Below, in pieces: positions 16,608 through 22,405 of a stretch of 22,459 nt of DNA. Position 1 is the stretch's first letter; each line of letters begins with the position of its first letter. The stretch comes from a virus. The stretch is taken from positions 1 to 22,459 of IMG/VR virus record IMGVR_UViG_3300044630_004330; one strand, given 5' to 3'. Under the pieces are notes generated by a model. It searched no databases. It worked only from the letters and a program-made list of their open reading frames with translations, and was not told the origin of the DNA. The position numbers were made by a program, and so were the translations under genes.

Positions 16608-16638
16608 TTAGTAGATAATAATTAGCGTATTCATGTTG

Positions 16639-16644
16639 TAAAAT
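16639..16644 (+). promoter_or_regulatory. Weak -10-like box ahead of the lysis block
   Basis: TAAAAT lies 48 bases before the endolysin start in the 84-base gap after the giant surface gene. No convincing -35 box is seen. The gap otherwise contains only the endolysin ribosome site (GGAGA, 16678-16682). Confidence 0.25.
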
Positions 16645-16691
16645 AAATGAGCGCTGAAAGAATGCGCCACTAACTGTGGAGATTTCTCAAC

Positions 16692-17444
16692 ATGAACAAA
16701 CTTGCATGGGACTACATCGTTCCAATGGCTATGCCTGCCGACTTGAAAGGGGTTGAACCTGGAAAACTGCCCGAATCATTGCTCAGAGCAATCTCATCTG
16801 GGGGAAAACTCCATCACCGAGCCGCAGACGCGTGGAACGCAATGGTTGCGAAAGCCAAAGCAGACGGAGTCGAGCTTAAACCCACGAGTTCCGGCGATTT
16901 ATATCGCACATACGAGAGCCAACTGGCGGGCTTCAAGCAGCGCTACGTTCTGGAACCAGTTGCAGGAACAAGCACTAAAACGTTCGAAGGAAAAACCTGG
17001 TATCTAAAAAAGGGTATGGCCATGCTGGCGACACCGGGTAAGTCGAATCATAATCTCGGTTTGGCCATTGATATTGCTAGCGCATCAGAGCCAAAGCGAC
17101 TGAATTGGCTTGTTGCAAATGTCAAAGATTTTGGCTTCAGTTGGGAAGTTGTTCCAAGTGAGCCATGGCATATACGCCTCGTAACTGGTGACAAGCCAAC
17201 ACCGGCCGTAGTCGCGTTTACTGGTGGCGCTGCCCCAGTGGTCAATCTGAACACAGCCCCACCCATCAACGACCACAAAGCCCTACAGGGAGCCCTGAAG
17301 GCAAAGGGTTTCTACAAGGGTGAAATCAACGGTCAGAAGGACGCCGCAACCGATGCTGCGATAAAAGCATTCAAGGTTGCCAACAAGCTTCCTGCAGATT
17401 CTGTTGTGGGTCCAAAAGTTAAACAAATTCTCGGACTCGGCTGA
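16692..17444 (+). CDS. Endolysin: M15 D-Ala-D-Ala carboxypeptidase-type peptidase plus peptidoglycan-binding domain
   Basis: A 250-residue protein, ATG with GGAGA nine bases upstream. The peptidase domain (about 25-165) has the VanY/M15 zinc site: H120 in SNHNLGLAID with D127, and H160 in EPWH with catalytic E157. Residues 193-248 form a PG_binding_1-type domain (LQGALKAKGFYKG, then KAFKVANKLPADSVVGPKV). There is no signal peptide, so export needs a holin. It cleaves peptide cross-links in the cell wall at the end of infection. It starts the plus-strand lysis block, and its TGA overlaps the next ATG (TGATG). A linker rich in Pro/Thr/Asn joins the domains. Confidence 0.9.
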   Translation: MNKLAWDYIVPMAMPADLKGVEPGKLPESLLRAISSGGKLHHRAADAWNAMVAKAKADGVELKPTSSGDLYRTYESQLAGFKQRYVLEPVAGTSTKTFEGKTWYLKKGMAMLATPGKSNHNLGLAIDIASASEPKRLNWLVANVKDFGFSWEVVPSEPWHIRLVTGDKPTPAVVAFTGGAAPVVNLNTAPPINDHKALQGALKAKGFYKGEINGQKDAATDAAIKAFKVANKLPADSVVGPKVKQILGLG

Positions 17445-17761
17445 TGTTCGGCGCCGAAACACTCATAACCCCAGCGATAGACATGACCGACTGGCAAAAC
17501 ATTATTGTTTCGGTAATTACGGCAAGCAGTCTTATTGCTGTTGCATATCTCCAGTTTGTTTATAAGGCTGGAAAAAGGCGCGGCGAAGAAGCCAAGGCTG
17601 AATGGGCACAGAATAAAGCAGACCATGCGACGGTAGTCAACATGATTAACCAAATGAGCAAAGGCCTTGGCAAATCAATCGACAGAAACAATGCTTCCCT
17701 AGACAGGGTTGAAGGAAAACTGGACCGTCATATCAATGACCACGCAAAGGGAGACATGTAA
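17444..17761 (+). CDS. Small membrane protein with cytoplasmic coiled-coil-like tail (lysis block)
   Basis: A 105-residue protein. A single membrane helix is at about 20-42 (IIVSVITASSLIAVAYLQFVY), followed by a basic KAGKRRGEE and a long helical tail with heptad-like hydrophobics (ATVVNMINQMSK, then SLDRVEGKLDRHINDH). This topology matches small proteins found after endolysin genes in phages and often annotated as holin, spanin-like or DUF2746-like. TGATG and TAATG overlaps link it to both neighbours. A lysis-accessory or antiholin-like role is inferred from context only. Confidence 0.65.
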   Translation: MFGAETLITPAIDMTDWQNIIVSVITASSLIAVAYLQFVYKAGKRRGEEAKAEWAQNKADHATVVNMINQMSKGLGKSIDRNNASLDRVEGKLDRHINDHAKGDM

Positions 17762-17985
17762 TGGCAAACAAACCAGCAAAGCGAAACATCTCCAACTCCG
17801 TCGCGCCAATACCTAAAGTTGACACTGGTATCAACGTGATGTACATAGGCTACAAGGGCGTAAAACATACGTGCCCTTCGTGCGGTGGCTCACGTGGAAA
17901 AGGAATGGTCCGTGAGTACAAATCAGTACTTTATTGTGGTGTTGGGTGTGTTGTCTCCCTCAAGCGCAGCGAAGATGTTCAATAA
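17761..17985 (+). CDS. Small zinc-ribbon-like protein
   Basis: A 74-residue protein with basic N-terminus (MANKPAKRNI). It holds CPSCGG (C38, C41) and YCGVGC (C59, C63), so CxxC-x17-CxxxC, a plausible four-Cys zinc site, next to a basic loop (SRGKGMVREYK). No further domain. It has TAATG overlaps on both sides and lies between two lysis-type membrane genes; its purpose there is unclear, and nucleic-acid or protein binding is possible. The tight overlaps and intact Cys pattern argue it is a real gene. Confidence 0.6.
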   Translation: MANKPAKRNISNSVAPIPKVDTGINVMYIGYKGVKHTCPSCGGSRGKGMVREYKSVLYCGVGCVVSLKRSEDVQ

Positions 17986-18257
17986 TGAAAAAGGATTTAT
18001 TCGTAAATGTCTTACTTAGAATTCTTGCTACTTTCGCCGCATCTGGTCTTGGTGTTATCGGTGCAGGAACTATCGCTGGGGTTCCAGTACTCAAGGCTGT
18101 CTTCATGGCTGGAATTGCAGGGGTTGCAATAGTCATAGAAGGTTTGTCTAGGGCATTTTTGGAAGACGGAAAACTTTCAAGTTCGGAAATCAACGATGTT
18201 TTTAATAAAGTTGACAAAAAAGCTCCAGCCAAAGCGAAGCAGAATGAAGCGGTTTAG
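17985..18257 (+). CDS. Second holin candidate
   Basis: I start at ATG 17985 (TAATG overlap with the previous stop) and not at the in-frame ATG 17934, which lies inside the zinc-ribbon gene; this gives 90 residues. The pattern is LLRILATFAASGLGVIGAGT, a turn, VLKAVFMAGIAGVAIVIEGL as a second helix, then a cytoplasmic tail with EDGKLSSSEIN and a Lys/Ala-rich end. Two membrane helices with a charged C-terminus is the class II holin layout, and similar proteins in actinophages are annotated as holins. Its position two genes after the endolysin fits better than that of the minus-strand holin candidate. Confidence 0.6.
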   Translation: MKKDLFVNVLLRILATFAASGLGVIGAGTIAGVPVLKAVFMAGIAGVAIVIEGLSRAFLEDGKLSSSEINDVFNKVDKKAPAKAKQNEAV

Positions 18258-18462
18258 CCTTGTCATCATTTCCATACTTGCTCTTGCTTCTTGTGGTTAT
18301 GACGGAAAGTATCGCTATGCGTGTCAAGACCCTGCAAATTGGGGCAAGACAGAATGTGAGCCGCCAGCATGCAAGGTAGATGGCGCGTGCACAGAGACGC
18401 TTCTTGGGTGGGACCCGAACGAAGTAACAGAAACCACGACAGGAGAGTTGGTCGCCCCATGA
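18244..18462 (+). CDS. Small phage lipoprotein
   Basis: I choose ATG 18244 (72 residues), overlapping the holin candidate by 14 bases; the ATG at 18196 has no signal-peptide logic. MKRFSLVIISILALASCGYD is a lipoprotein signal with the lipobox LASC (Cys17). The mature part has CQDPANW and three more Cys (ECEPPACKVDGACTE). I recall similar small lipoproteins with (R)Y.CQDPANW in lysis regions of aquatic phages, unchecked. It would be anchored outside the cytoplasmic membrane. In a Gram-positive-type host an Rz1-like spanin would be unexpected, so the role is open (superinfection exclusion or envelope disruption). Confidence 0.7.
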   Translation: MKRFSLVIISILALASCGYDGKYRYACQDPANWGKTECEPPACKVDGACTETLLGWDPNEVTETTTGELVAP

Positions 18463-18740
18463 AAAAGCGCTTGACACCAGCAGAGCTGGATGCCCGATTG
18501 AAGTTTGTTATTGGATGCATGCTTGGTTTTGTGTTGATGATTACCACCATTGGCGTTCTCTGGGCACTCGTATTTGTGACCCAGCCAATTGGGGCGCAGG
18601 CAGAAAATGACAAAATGTTCTTTGGTGTCCTATCATCGGTAGCGACATTCATCACTGGAACCCTTGCTGGTTTGATGATTTCAACAGGCAGAAACGCCGA
18701 AGACAAAAACGGCAATGGGATACCAGATAGCGAAGAGTAG
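18459..18740 (+). CDS. Two-helix membrane protein with C-terminal calcium-loop-like motif
   Basis: ATG 18459 overlaps the previous stop (ATGA), giving 93 residues; the longer frame from 18369 runs inside the lipoprotein gene. Membrane helices at about 16-40 (FVIGCMLGFVLMITTIGVLW) and 54-74 (FFGVLSSVATFITGTLAGLM). The tail ends DKNGNGIPDSEE (82-93), a DxNxNGxxDxxE loop like those of thrombospondin type 3 repeats and EF-hands. It may be a lysis-regulator or holin-like protein. It is the last gene of the overlapping lysis block. Confidence 0.65.
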   Translation: MKKRLTPAELDARLKFVIGCMLGFVLMITTIGVLWALVFVTQPIGAQAENDKMFFGVLSSVATFITGTLAGLMISTGRNAEDKNGNGIPDSEE

Positions 18741-18762
18741 CTTTTAGCGATAAAGTTCAGGC

Positions 18763-18984
18763 ATGCCTTTCAAGGACCCAGAACGAGCTAGGGAATACAG
18801 GAGAGAACAAAGCCGCAAAAGGTATAGCCCTGCGCGTAAGGCTTACGAGCGCGAGCGTAAGAACCGCAAGCGCGTCGAGGCATATATGAAGCTCCCCGAG
18901 CCAGAACGCTCCAGAAGGCTTGAGGCGAACGCTAGACGCAGAGCATACCAGATGAGATGGACTCTGGAAAATACCCACTTTTAA
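18763..18984 (+). CDS. Small Arg-rich protein
   Basis: A 73-residue, highly basic protein with about 20 Arg residues (MPFKDPERAREYRREQSRKR, later KNRKRVEAY and ANARRRAYQMRW). MP(F/Y)KDPE(R/K) is a start I recognise from many small phage-encoded basic proteins, some of them N-termini of HNH-related proteins, but there is no HNH here. Nucleic-acid binding is likely from charge alone. It begins 22 bases after the lysis block. Only a weak ribosome site (CAGG) is seen. Confidence 0.55.
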   Translation: MPFKDPERAREYRREQSRKRYSPARKAYERERKNRKRVEAYMKLPEPERSRRLEANARRRAYQMRWTLENTHF

Positions 18985-19072
18985 AGCATCCACTACTAGG
19001 CACAAAATAATGGTAATTTCTTTATATACACACCTGCGTTTGGGATGGGCGAGTTTTTTCAGATTTATCTAA

Positions 19073-19408
19073 ATGGCAAAAAACGACAACTCCGACATGC
19101 TCTGGCATGATGATGGTCACTCAATAACGCTGCGCATAAACAAGTCAGAACTCGAAGTATTGAGTATCTCATGTCCAGAGGACCCAGATAGAAAATGCCT
19201 ATCCGATGAGCATGACTGTGTTGTTGAGTATTACATTCAACGCTTTGGCATGGAGTGCAATGCTGGGGTATGTCCTGCCGCCGAACGCATACAAATATGC
19301 TGGACGATGCTTGGAGACCCCAAAAACCTTGACCTGGCACAGGTGTGGTTTATGCCAAAAACAGACGAATTATTCTCTGCTTGGTTGATTGCAACAAAAA
19401 AACCTTAG
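19073..19408 (+). CDS. Unrecognised Cys-containing acidic protein
   Basis: A 111-residue protein that I do not recognise. It starts MAKNDNSDMLWHDDGHSITL and holds several Cys (SISCPEDPDRKC, EHDC, MECNAGVCPAAERIQIC), possibly metal-binding, followed by WTMLGDPKNLDLAQVWFMP. No signal peptide or membrane helix. There is no Shine-Dalgarno sequence; an ATTTAT box at 19063-19068 with TTGGGA at 19040-19045 (17-base spacing) would put the transcript start almost at the ATG, so it could be leaderless. It is convergent with the regulator gene, and the two stop codons overlap by two bases (19405-19408). Confidence 0.6.
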   Translation: MAKNDNSDMLWHDDGHSITLRINKSELEVLSISCPEDPDRKCLSDEHDCVVEYYIQRFGMECNAGVCPAAERIQICWTMLGDPKNLDLAQVWFMPKTDELFSAWLIATKKP

Positions 19409-19854
19409 AACGGTTCGTCTTCCTTTTGCTGCGGTGTGGTGGTTTCCTTTTTCTTCGGCCTGTTAATCGCTGATATGGCATCGTAAAACTTGCGTATATC
19501 AGGGTGTTTTAGGACCTCTTCTTGGTTGACTTTGTAGACATTTTGTCGGTTGACTTTTGTCTTTGTAATAAACCCTGATGCAATAAGGGTTTTAACTGTT
19601 TTGTCAATCATCGTTTCGCTTAGGTTTAGGTAAACCGAAATTGCTCGTTGGGTTAGATTCGGGTCGTCAACAAGAACCACCAACACTCTCCCTGCAGTCG
19701 ACAGGAGACTAATCACATCGTCGTTGTGGTATCTAAATACTTTTTGTTTATCCAGGGCCTGCAGCACAGCCTCAAGTGTTTCATTCTTGTTACCACTACC
19801 CAGGGCGTCATGAATGGCCTTTTTGACCTCCTCTGCCCGGTTGTCATTTTTCAT
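19405..19854 (-). CDS. Winged-helix transcriptional regulator
   Basis: A 149-residue protein with ATG at 19854 and AGGT upstream on the minus strand. The helix-turn-helix is at 67-96 (LTQRAISVYLNLSETMIDKT, VKTLIASGFI) and the wing at 97-110 (TKTKVNRQNVYKVN), as in MarR/ArsR-type winged helices. The N-terminal 50 residues are helical and charged, and the C-terminus is Lys/Glu/Pro-rich (RPKKKETTTPQQKEDEPF). It is the only minus-strand gene between 6088 and the terminator region near 22370, and it faces a divergent control region with an inverted repeat, which suggests autoregulation and control of the operon at 19995. It may be a repressor of early or middle genes; effector and timing are unknown. 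Confidence 0.75.
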   Translation of the reverse strand: MKNDNRAEEVKKAIHDALGSGNKNETLEAVLQALDKQKVFRYHNDDVISLLSTAGRVLVVLVDDPNLTQRAISVYLNLSETMIDKTVKTLIASGFITKTKVNRQNVYKVNQEEVLKHPDIRKFYDAISAINRPKKKETTTPQQKEDEPF

Positions 19855-19873
19855 AAAATCTACCTAAGTGTGT

Positions 19874-19898
19874 CTACACTAAAATCACAATGGTGTAG
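19874..19898. promoter_or_regulatory. Operator-like inverted repeat upstream of the regulator
   Basis: CTACAC (19874-19879) and GTGTAG (19893-19898) are perfect inverted half-sites with centres 19 bases apart, about two helical turns. This spacing suits a dimeric winged-helix protein. The left arm also overlaps a smaller GTGT-CT-ACAC symmetry (19870-19879). It lies 20-44 bases upstream of the regulator's start codon. Confidence 0.5.
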
Positions 19899-19920
19899 TA
19901 TCTCTGTGTGGCCACTGATA

Positions 19921-19932
19921 CCGCACTTGCGG
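19921..19932. promoter_or_regulatory. Short palindrome in the divergent control region
   Basis: CCGCA (19921-19925) and TGCGG (19928-19932) flank two bases. It could be a second regulator site or a tight hairpin near the start of the plus-strand transcript. On its own it is short and may be chance. Confidence 0.3.
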
Positions 19933-19966
19933 CCTTGGTGAGCGAGTATAGAACTAACTCATAAGA

Positions 19967-19980
19967 CCTACAATTAGGAG
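19967..19980 (+). promoter_or_regulatory. Candidate -10 box for the plus-strand operon
   Basis: CCTACAAT (19967-19974) contains the -10-like TACAAT and is the same octamer as at 6140-6147 in the other divergent region. It is followed by AGGAG at 19976-19980, which is rather far from the ATG at 19995; GCAGGT closer to the start is the better ribosome site. No good -35 is visible. A TATAGA at 19948-19953 is an alternative. Confidence 0.35.
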
Positions 19981-19994
19981 ATTAGCAGGTAAAT

Positions 19995-20270
19995 ATGTCA
20001 CTCAAAGACACACTCAAATCAATTGCAGACGGCTCACTGGCCGGCTCATTTTGTAAGTTTGGAAAAATCTACCATGGAATGGATGATGACACCAAAGAAG
20101 CAATGCGTAGCGCGATGGCTAGTAGCGCATCAACTATGGATATTTGTCGGGCACTGAACGACGATGGAATAAAGGTGCGTCGAGAGTTCATCGGGGAAAA
20201 AAGAAAGTGCTTTACATCCCAGTCAGCAGCATGCTGTTTAAACCAGAACAACAATGGAGAAAAAAAGTGA
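19995..20270 (+). CDS. Small HTH protein paired with the metallophosphoesterase
   Basis: A 91-residue protein. It starts MSLKDTLKSIADGSLAGSFC, then a helical segment (DDDTKEAMRSAMASSASTMD) and a helix-turn-helix-like stretch ICRALNDDGIKVRREFIGEK, with a Cys-containing C-terminus (KRKCFTSQSAACCLN). Small HTH proteins of this type, next to a metallophosphoesterase, recur in actinophages as I remember them. It may bind DNA or assist packaging or repair; nothing in the sequence decides this. The next gene starts with a GTG overlapping its stop codon. Confidence 0.65.
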   Translation: MSLKDTLKSIADGSLAGSFCKFGKIYHGMDDDTKEAMRSAMASSASTMDICRALNDDGIKVRREFIGEKRKCFTSQSAACCLNQNNNGEKK

Positions 20271-21481
20271 CAACACAAAAACCAAAATCAAGCATCGCCA
20301 AGTTGGCTGATTCACAGCGCAAAAATGACTCAAATTCAGCACTTGCTGCCCAGCTGGCTGATTTGATAATGAAGAACAATATTGACCTGGATGAAATCGG
20401 CAATATCCAAAAGGTTTCAATTAAGCACAACATAGGGCCTGACAAGAATGGCGTCCCACAAGGGAAGACCACAACAAGCATTCAGCTATCTCCGAAGTGG
20501 GATACTGGTCCGGAATGGCCTTTAATTACGCCTGCTCCAAGGCCTGCAAAGCAACAACAAAAGGCAAATACAAAACCGAAGTCCATGAAGGGGTGGGAGA
20601 CTGCTGTAATCATACCTGATATACAGTTCGGTTTCTATAAAACTGGAGTCGCTCACGACGCTCCAATAGCCGCAATTCATGACGATGAAGCCATCTCGGT
20701 TGCATTGCAGGTAGTGAAGGATGTAAACCCAGACCAAGTAGTAATGGTTGGGGATAACCTAGATTTTGCAGAGTTTGGCAAATATCTAACTGCACCAACC
20801 TTTAAACAGATGATTCAGCCAGCAATCGATAGGGCTGCTCAGTTCCTTGAGGACCTCAGAATCGCTGCACCAAATGCCAGAATCACTTGGATTCAGGGCA
20901 ACCACGAGAAGCGACTTCCGATGTATATACAAAGCAACGCCGAGGCAGCCTTCGGAATCACAAGAGGGAAGACCAAGCAAACTTCGCTTAGGGACAACTG
21001 GCCGGTGCTATCACTCCCTGTGTTGCTGTGGATGGATGACCTGGAAATCAACTATTTGTCAGGATATCCAGAAGCCGCTTACTACATCAACTCAAATCTA
21101 CGCATTGTCCACGGCGACAAGGTTGTTTCGAACGGCAGCACGACAAACAAATACCTGAATACAAACTCCGTTTCAGTTATTTATGGGCACATCCATAGAA
21201 ATGAGCTTGCTTATCAAACGAGAGAAACCGACCAAGGACCACGAACAATCATGGCTGCAAGCCCTGGATGTCTGTGCCGCATAGATGGCGCAGTTCCTTC
21301 GGTCAAATCAGGACTTGACGAGTTTGGTGTTCCTGTATTGCAAGGAGCAGAGAACTGGCAACAAGGTCTTGGGGTTGTCCAGTACCAGCCAAAGGGAGTT
21401 GGTGGAGAATACTTCAACTACGAGCCAATGTGGATTTTTAAAGGCAGAGGTATCTTCAGAGGTCAGGAATACGTTGCGTAA
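20267..21481 (+). CDS. Metallophosphoesterase (calcineurin-like)
   Basis: The best start is GTG 20267, with GGAGA six bases upstream and a GTGA overlap with the previous stop, giving 404 residues. The in-frame ATG at 20144 lies inside the HTH gene. After a polar N-terminal region (1-110), the catalytic motifs follow in order: PDIQFG (117-122), GDNLD (162-166), GNHEKR (211-216), VHGD (281-284) and YGHIH (306-310). Motif I has Asp-x-Gln where most family members have Asp-x-His; I recall the same Gln in actinophage homologues. It probably hydrolyses phosphodiester or phosphomonoester bonds, perhaps in nucleic-acid metabolism or end processing; the substrate is unknown. Start choice confidence is high. 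Confidence 0.85.
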   Translation: MTTQKPKSSIAKLADSQRKNDSNSALAAQLADLIMKNNIDLDEIGNIQKVSIKHNIGPDKNGVPQGKTTTSIQLSPKWDTGPEWPLITPAPRPAKQQQKANTKPKSMKGWETAVIIPDIQFGFYKTGVAHDAPIAAIHDDEAISVALQVVKDVNPDQVVMVGDNLDFAEFGKYLTAPTFKQMIQPAIDRAAQFLEDLRIAAPNARITWIQGNHEKRLPMYIQSNAEAAFGITRGKTKQTSLRDNWPVLSLPVLLWMDDLEINYLSGYPEAAYYINSNLRIVHGDKVVSNGSTTNKYLNTNSVSVIYGHIHRNELAYQTRETDQGPRTIMAASPGCLCRIDGAVPSVKSGLDEFGVPVLQGAENWQQGLGVVQYQPKGVGGEYFNYEPMWIFKGRGIFRGQEYVA

Positions 21482-21696
21482 TGGATGGAGAGGATTTGGA
21501 GCGCAAAGTAATCACCGAAACCCTTGACGAGTGCATAAAGCTTGGATTAATCGAGGTTGTCGGGATTAACGAAGCCGGGGAATGGTTGTATGGTGCAACG
21601 GAAAAGGGCATCAAGGTTCTAAACTCTGCTCAAGGCTACAAGGCTGTATATGAAGCCATTCTTGCAACGAGAGAAGATAACGAAGACGAGGAATAA
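21481..21696 (+). CDS. Small winged-helix-like protein
   Basis: A 71-residue protein whose ATG overlaps the previous TAA (TAATG). LIEVVGINEAGEWLYGATEKGIKVLN looks like the end of a winged helix (recognition helix, then the two-strand wing W.YGAT..G). The N-terminus (ERKVITETLDECIKLG) would give the preceding helix. The C-terminus is acidic (TREDNEDEE). No function is assigned; small DNA-binding or adaptor proteins of this kind are common in phages. Confidence 0.6.
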   Translation: MDGEDLERKVITETLDECIKLGLIEVVGINEAGEWLYGATEKGIKVLNSAQGYKAVYEAILATREDNEDEE

Positions 21697-21701
21697 GTGC
21701 C

Positions 21702-22325
21702 ATGACAACAATCATTGGAATACAGGGGGATGGATTCGCGTTTGCGTGTGTTGATTCCCAGGTTTCCGATGTTGACAACAATGGATACGCAACCCAGATA
21801 GCAACTCTCCGCGAGTCATCGTCAAAACTTAGCTACAACGGTAGATACCTTCTTGGGGCAGCCGGAGATGTAAGGGCAATAAACATCCTGCATCACGCTT
21901 TTAACCCTCCAGTCTGTCCACCGACTTTAAGGGGAAAGAAGCTTGACCACTTCGTTACAGTTAAATTTATCCCGTCGTTAAGGGAATGCTTCGAAACACA
22001 CGGCTACAACTCTCCACAGAACGAGAACTCAGAGCACGTCGCAGAACACGGTTCCGTTATTTTTATGGCAGTCAATGGGACGATATACATAATCGACGGT
22101 GACTACTCATGGATATCTGACATGAATGGCGTATATGCAATAGGTACCGGCGCGCAATATGCCCTGGGAGCCCTGCATGTATTGATGCCAAAGACAAAGA
22201 TGACAATAACCCTTGCCAAAAGGATAGGCATTAAGGCCATATCGACGGCCGCTAGATACGACCCGTACACGGGCGCGCCGTATCACTCATTCTCTACAGG
22301 TTCCGAGAAGAAGCCAAAACCTTAA
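21702..22325 (+). CDS. Proteasome-beta/HslV-like Ntn hydrolase
   Basis: A 207-residue protein with GAGGAA eight bases before the ATG. After removal of the initiator Met, Thr2 becomes the N-terminal residue of TTIIGIQGDGFAFACVDSQV. This matches the HslV/20S-beta start: Thr1 nucleophile, then Asp at position 17 exactly. Lys41 of SSKLSYNGRYLLGAAGD fits the catalytic Lys33 position with an eight-residue insertion, and GAAGD matches the Gly47 region. A later IGTGAQYALGAL resembles the conserved GSG..YA.GAL of proteasome beta subunits. It has no propeptide (like HslV, unlike actinobacterial PrcB). No ATPase partner lies in the window. Possible roles: prohead or other virion protease, or interference with the host Pup-proteasome system. 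The active site looks complete. Confidence 0.8.
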   Translation: MTTIIGIQGDGFAFACVDSQVSDVDNNGYATQIATLRESSSKLSYNGRYLLGAAGDVRAINILHHAFNPPVCPPTLRGKKLDHFVTVKFIPSLRECFETHGYNSPQNENSEHVAEHGSVIFMAVNGTIYIIDGDYSWISDMNGVYAIGTGAQYALGALHVLMPKTKMTITLAKRIGIKAISTAARYDPYTGAPYHSFSTGSEKKPKP

Positions 22326-22366
22326 CTTACGTACTAGTAAGAGTAAGTTGTTTTTATTCTCTTTTT
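22324..22366 (+). terminator. Intrinsic terminator of the plus-strand operon
   Basis: AACTTAC (22324-22330) and GTAAGTT (22343-22349) form a 7-bp stem, with GTTTTTATTCTCTTTTT at 22350-22366 after it. The first arm begins inside the stop codon of the Ntn hydrolase. The stem is AT-rich and the loop is 12 bases. CTTAC (22326-22330) can also pair with GTAAG at 22337-22341. Confidence 0.6.
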
Positions 22367-22369
22367 AAA

Positions 22370-22404
22370 CAGTGTCTAGATAGATTTATCCAGACCTTCC
22401 ACTG
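22370..22404 (-). terminator. Hairpin after the right-edge minus-strand gene
   Basis: GTCTAGATA (22374-22382) and TATCCAGAC (22387-22395) form a 9-bp stem (one G.U) with a four-base loop; CAGT (22370-22373) and ACTG (22401-22404) can extend it after a small bulge. On the minus strand it starts two bases after a stop codon and is followed by TTTAAAA. Together with 22324-22366 it separates convergent transcripts. Confidence 0.5.
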
Positions 22405-22405
22405 A

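Noticed and set aside
18266-18715. A 149-codon minus-strand frame across the lipoprotein and two-helix genes
   Set aside because: It has no recognisable domain and no ribosome site, and is antisense to two overlapping genes with clear lipobox and membrane helices.
20144-20266. Longer N-terminus for the metallophosphoesterase (ATG at 20144)
   Set aside because: It overlaps most of the HTH gene and has no ribosome site, whereas GTG 20267 has GGAGA at good spacing and a GTGA overlap.
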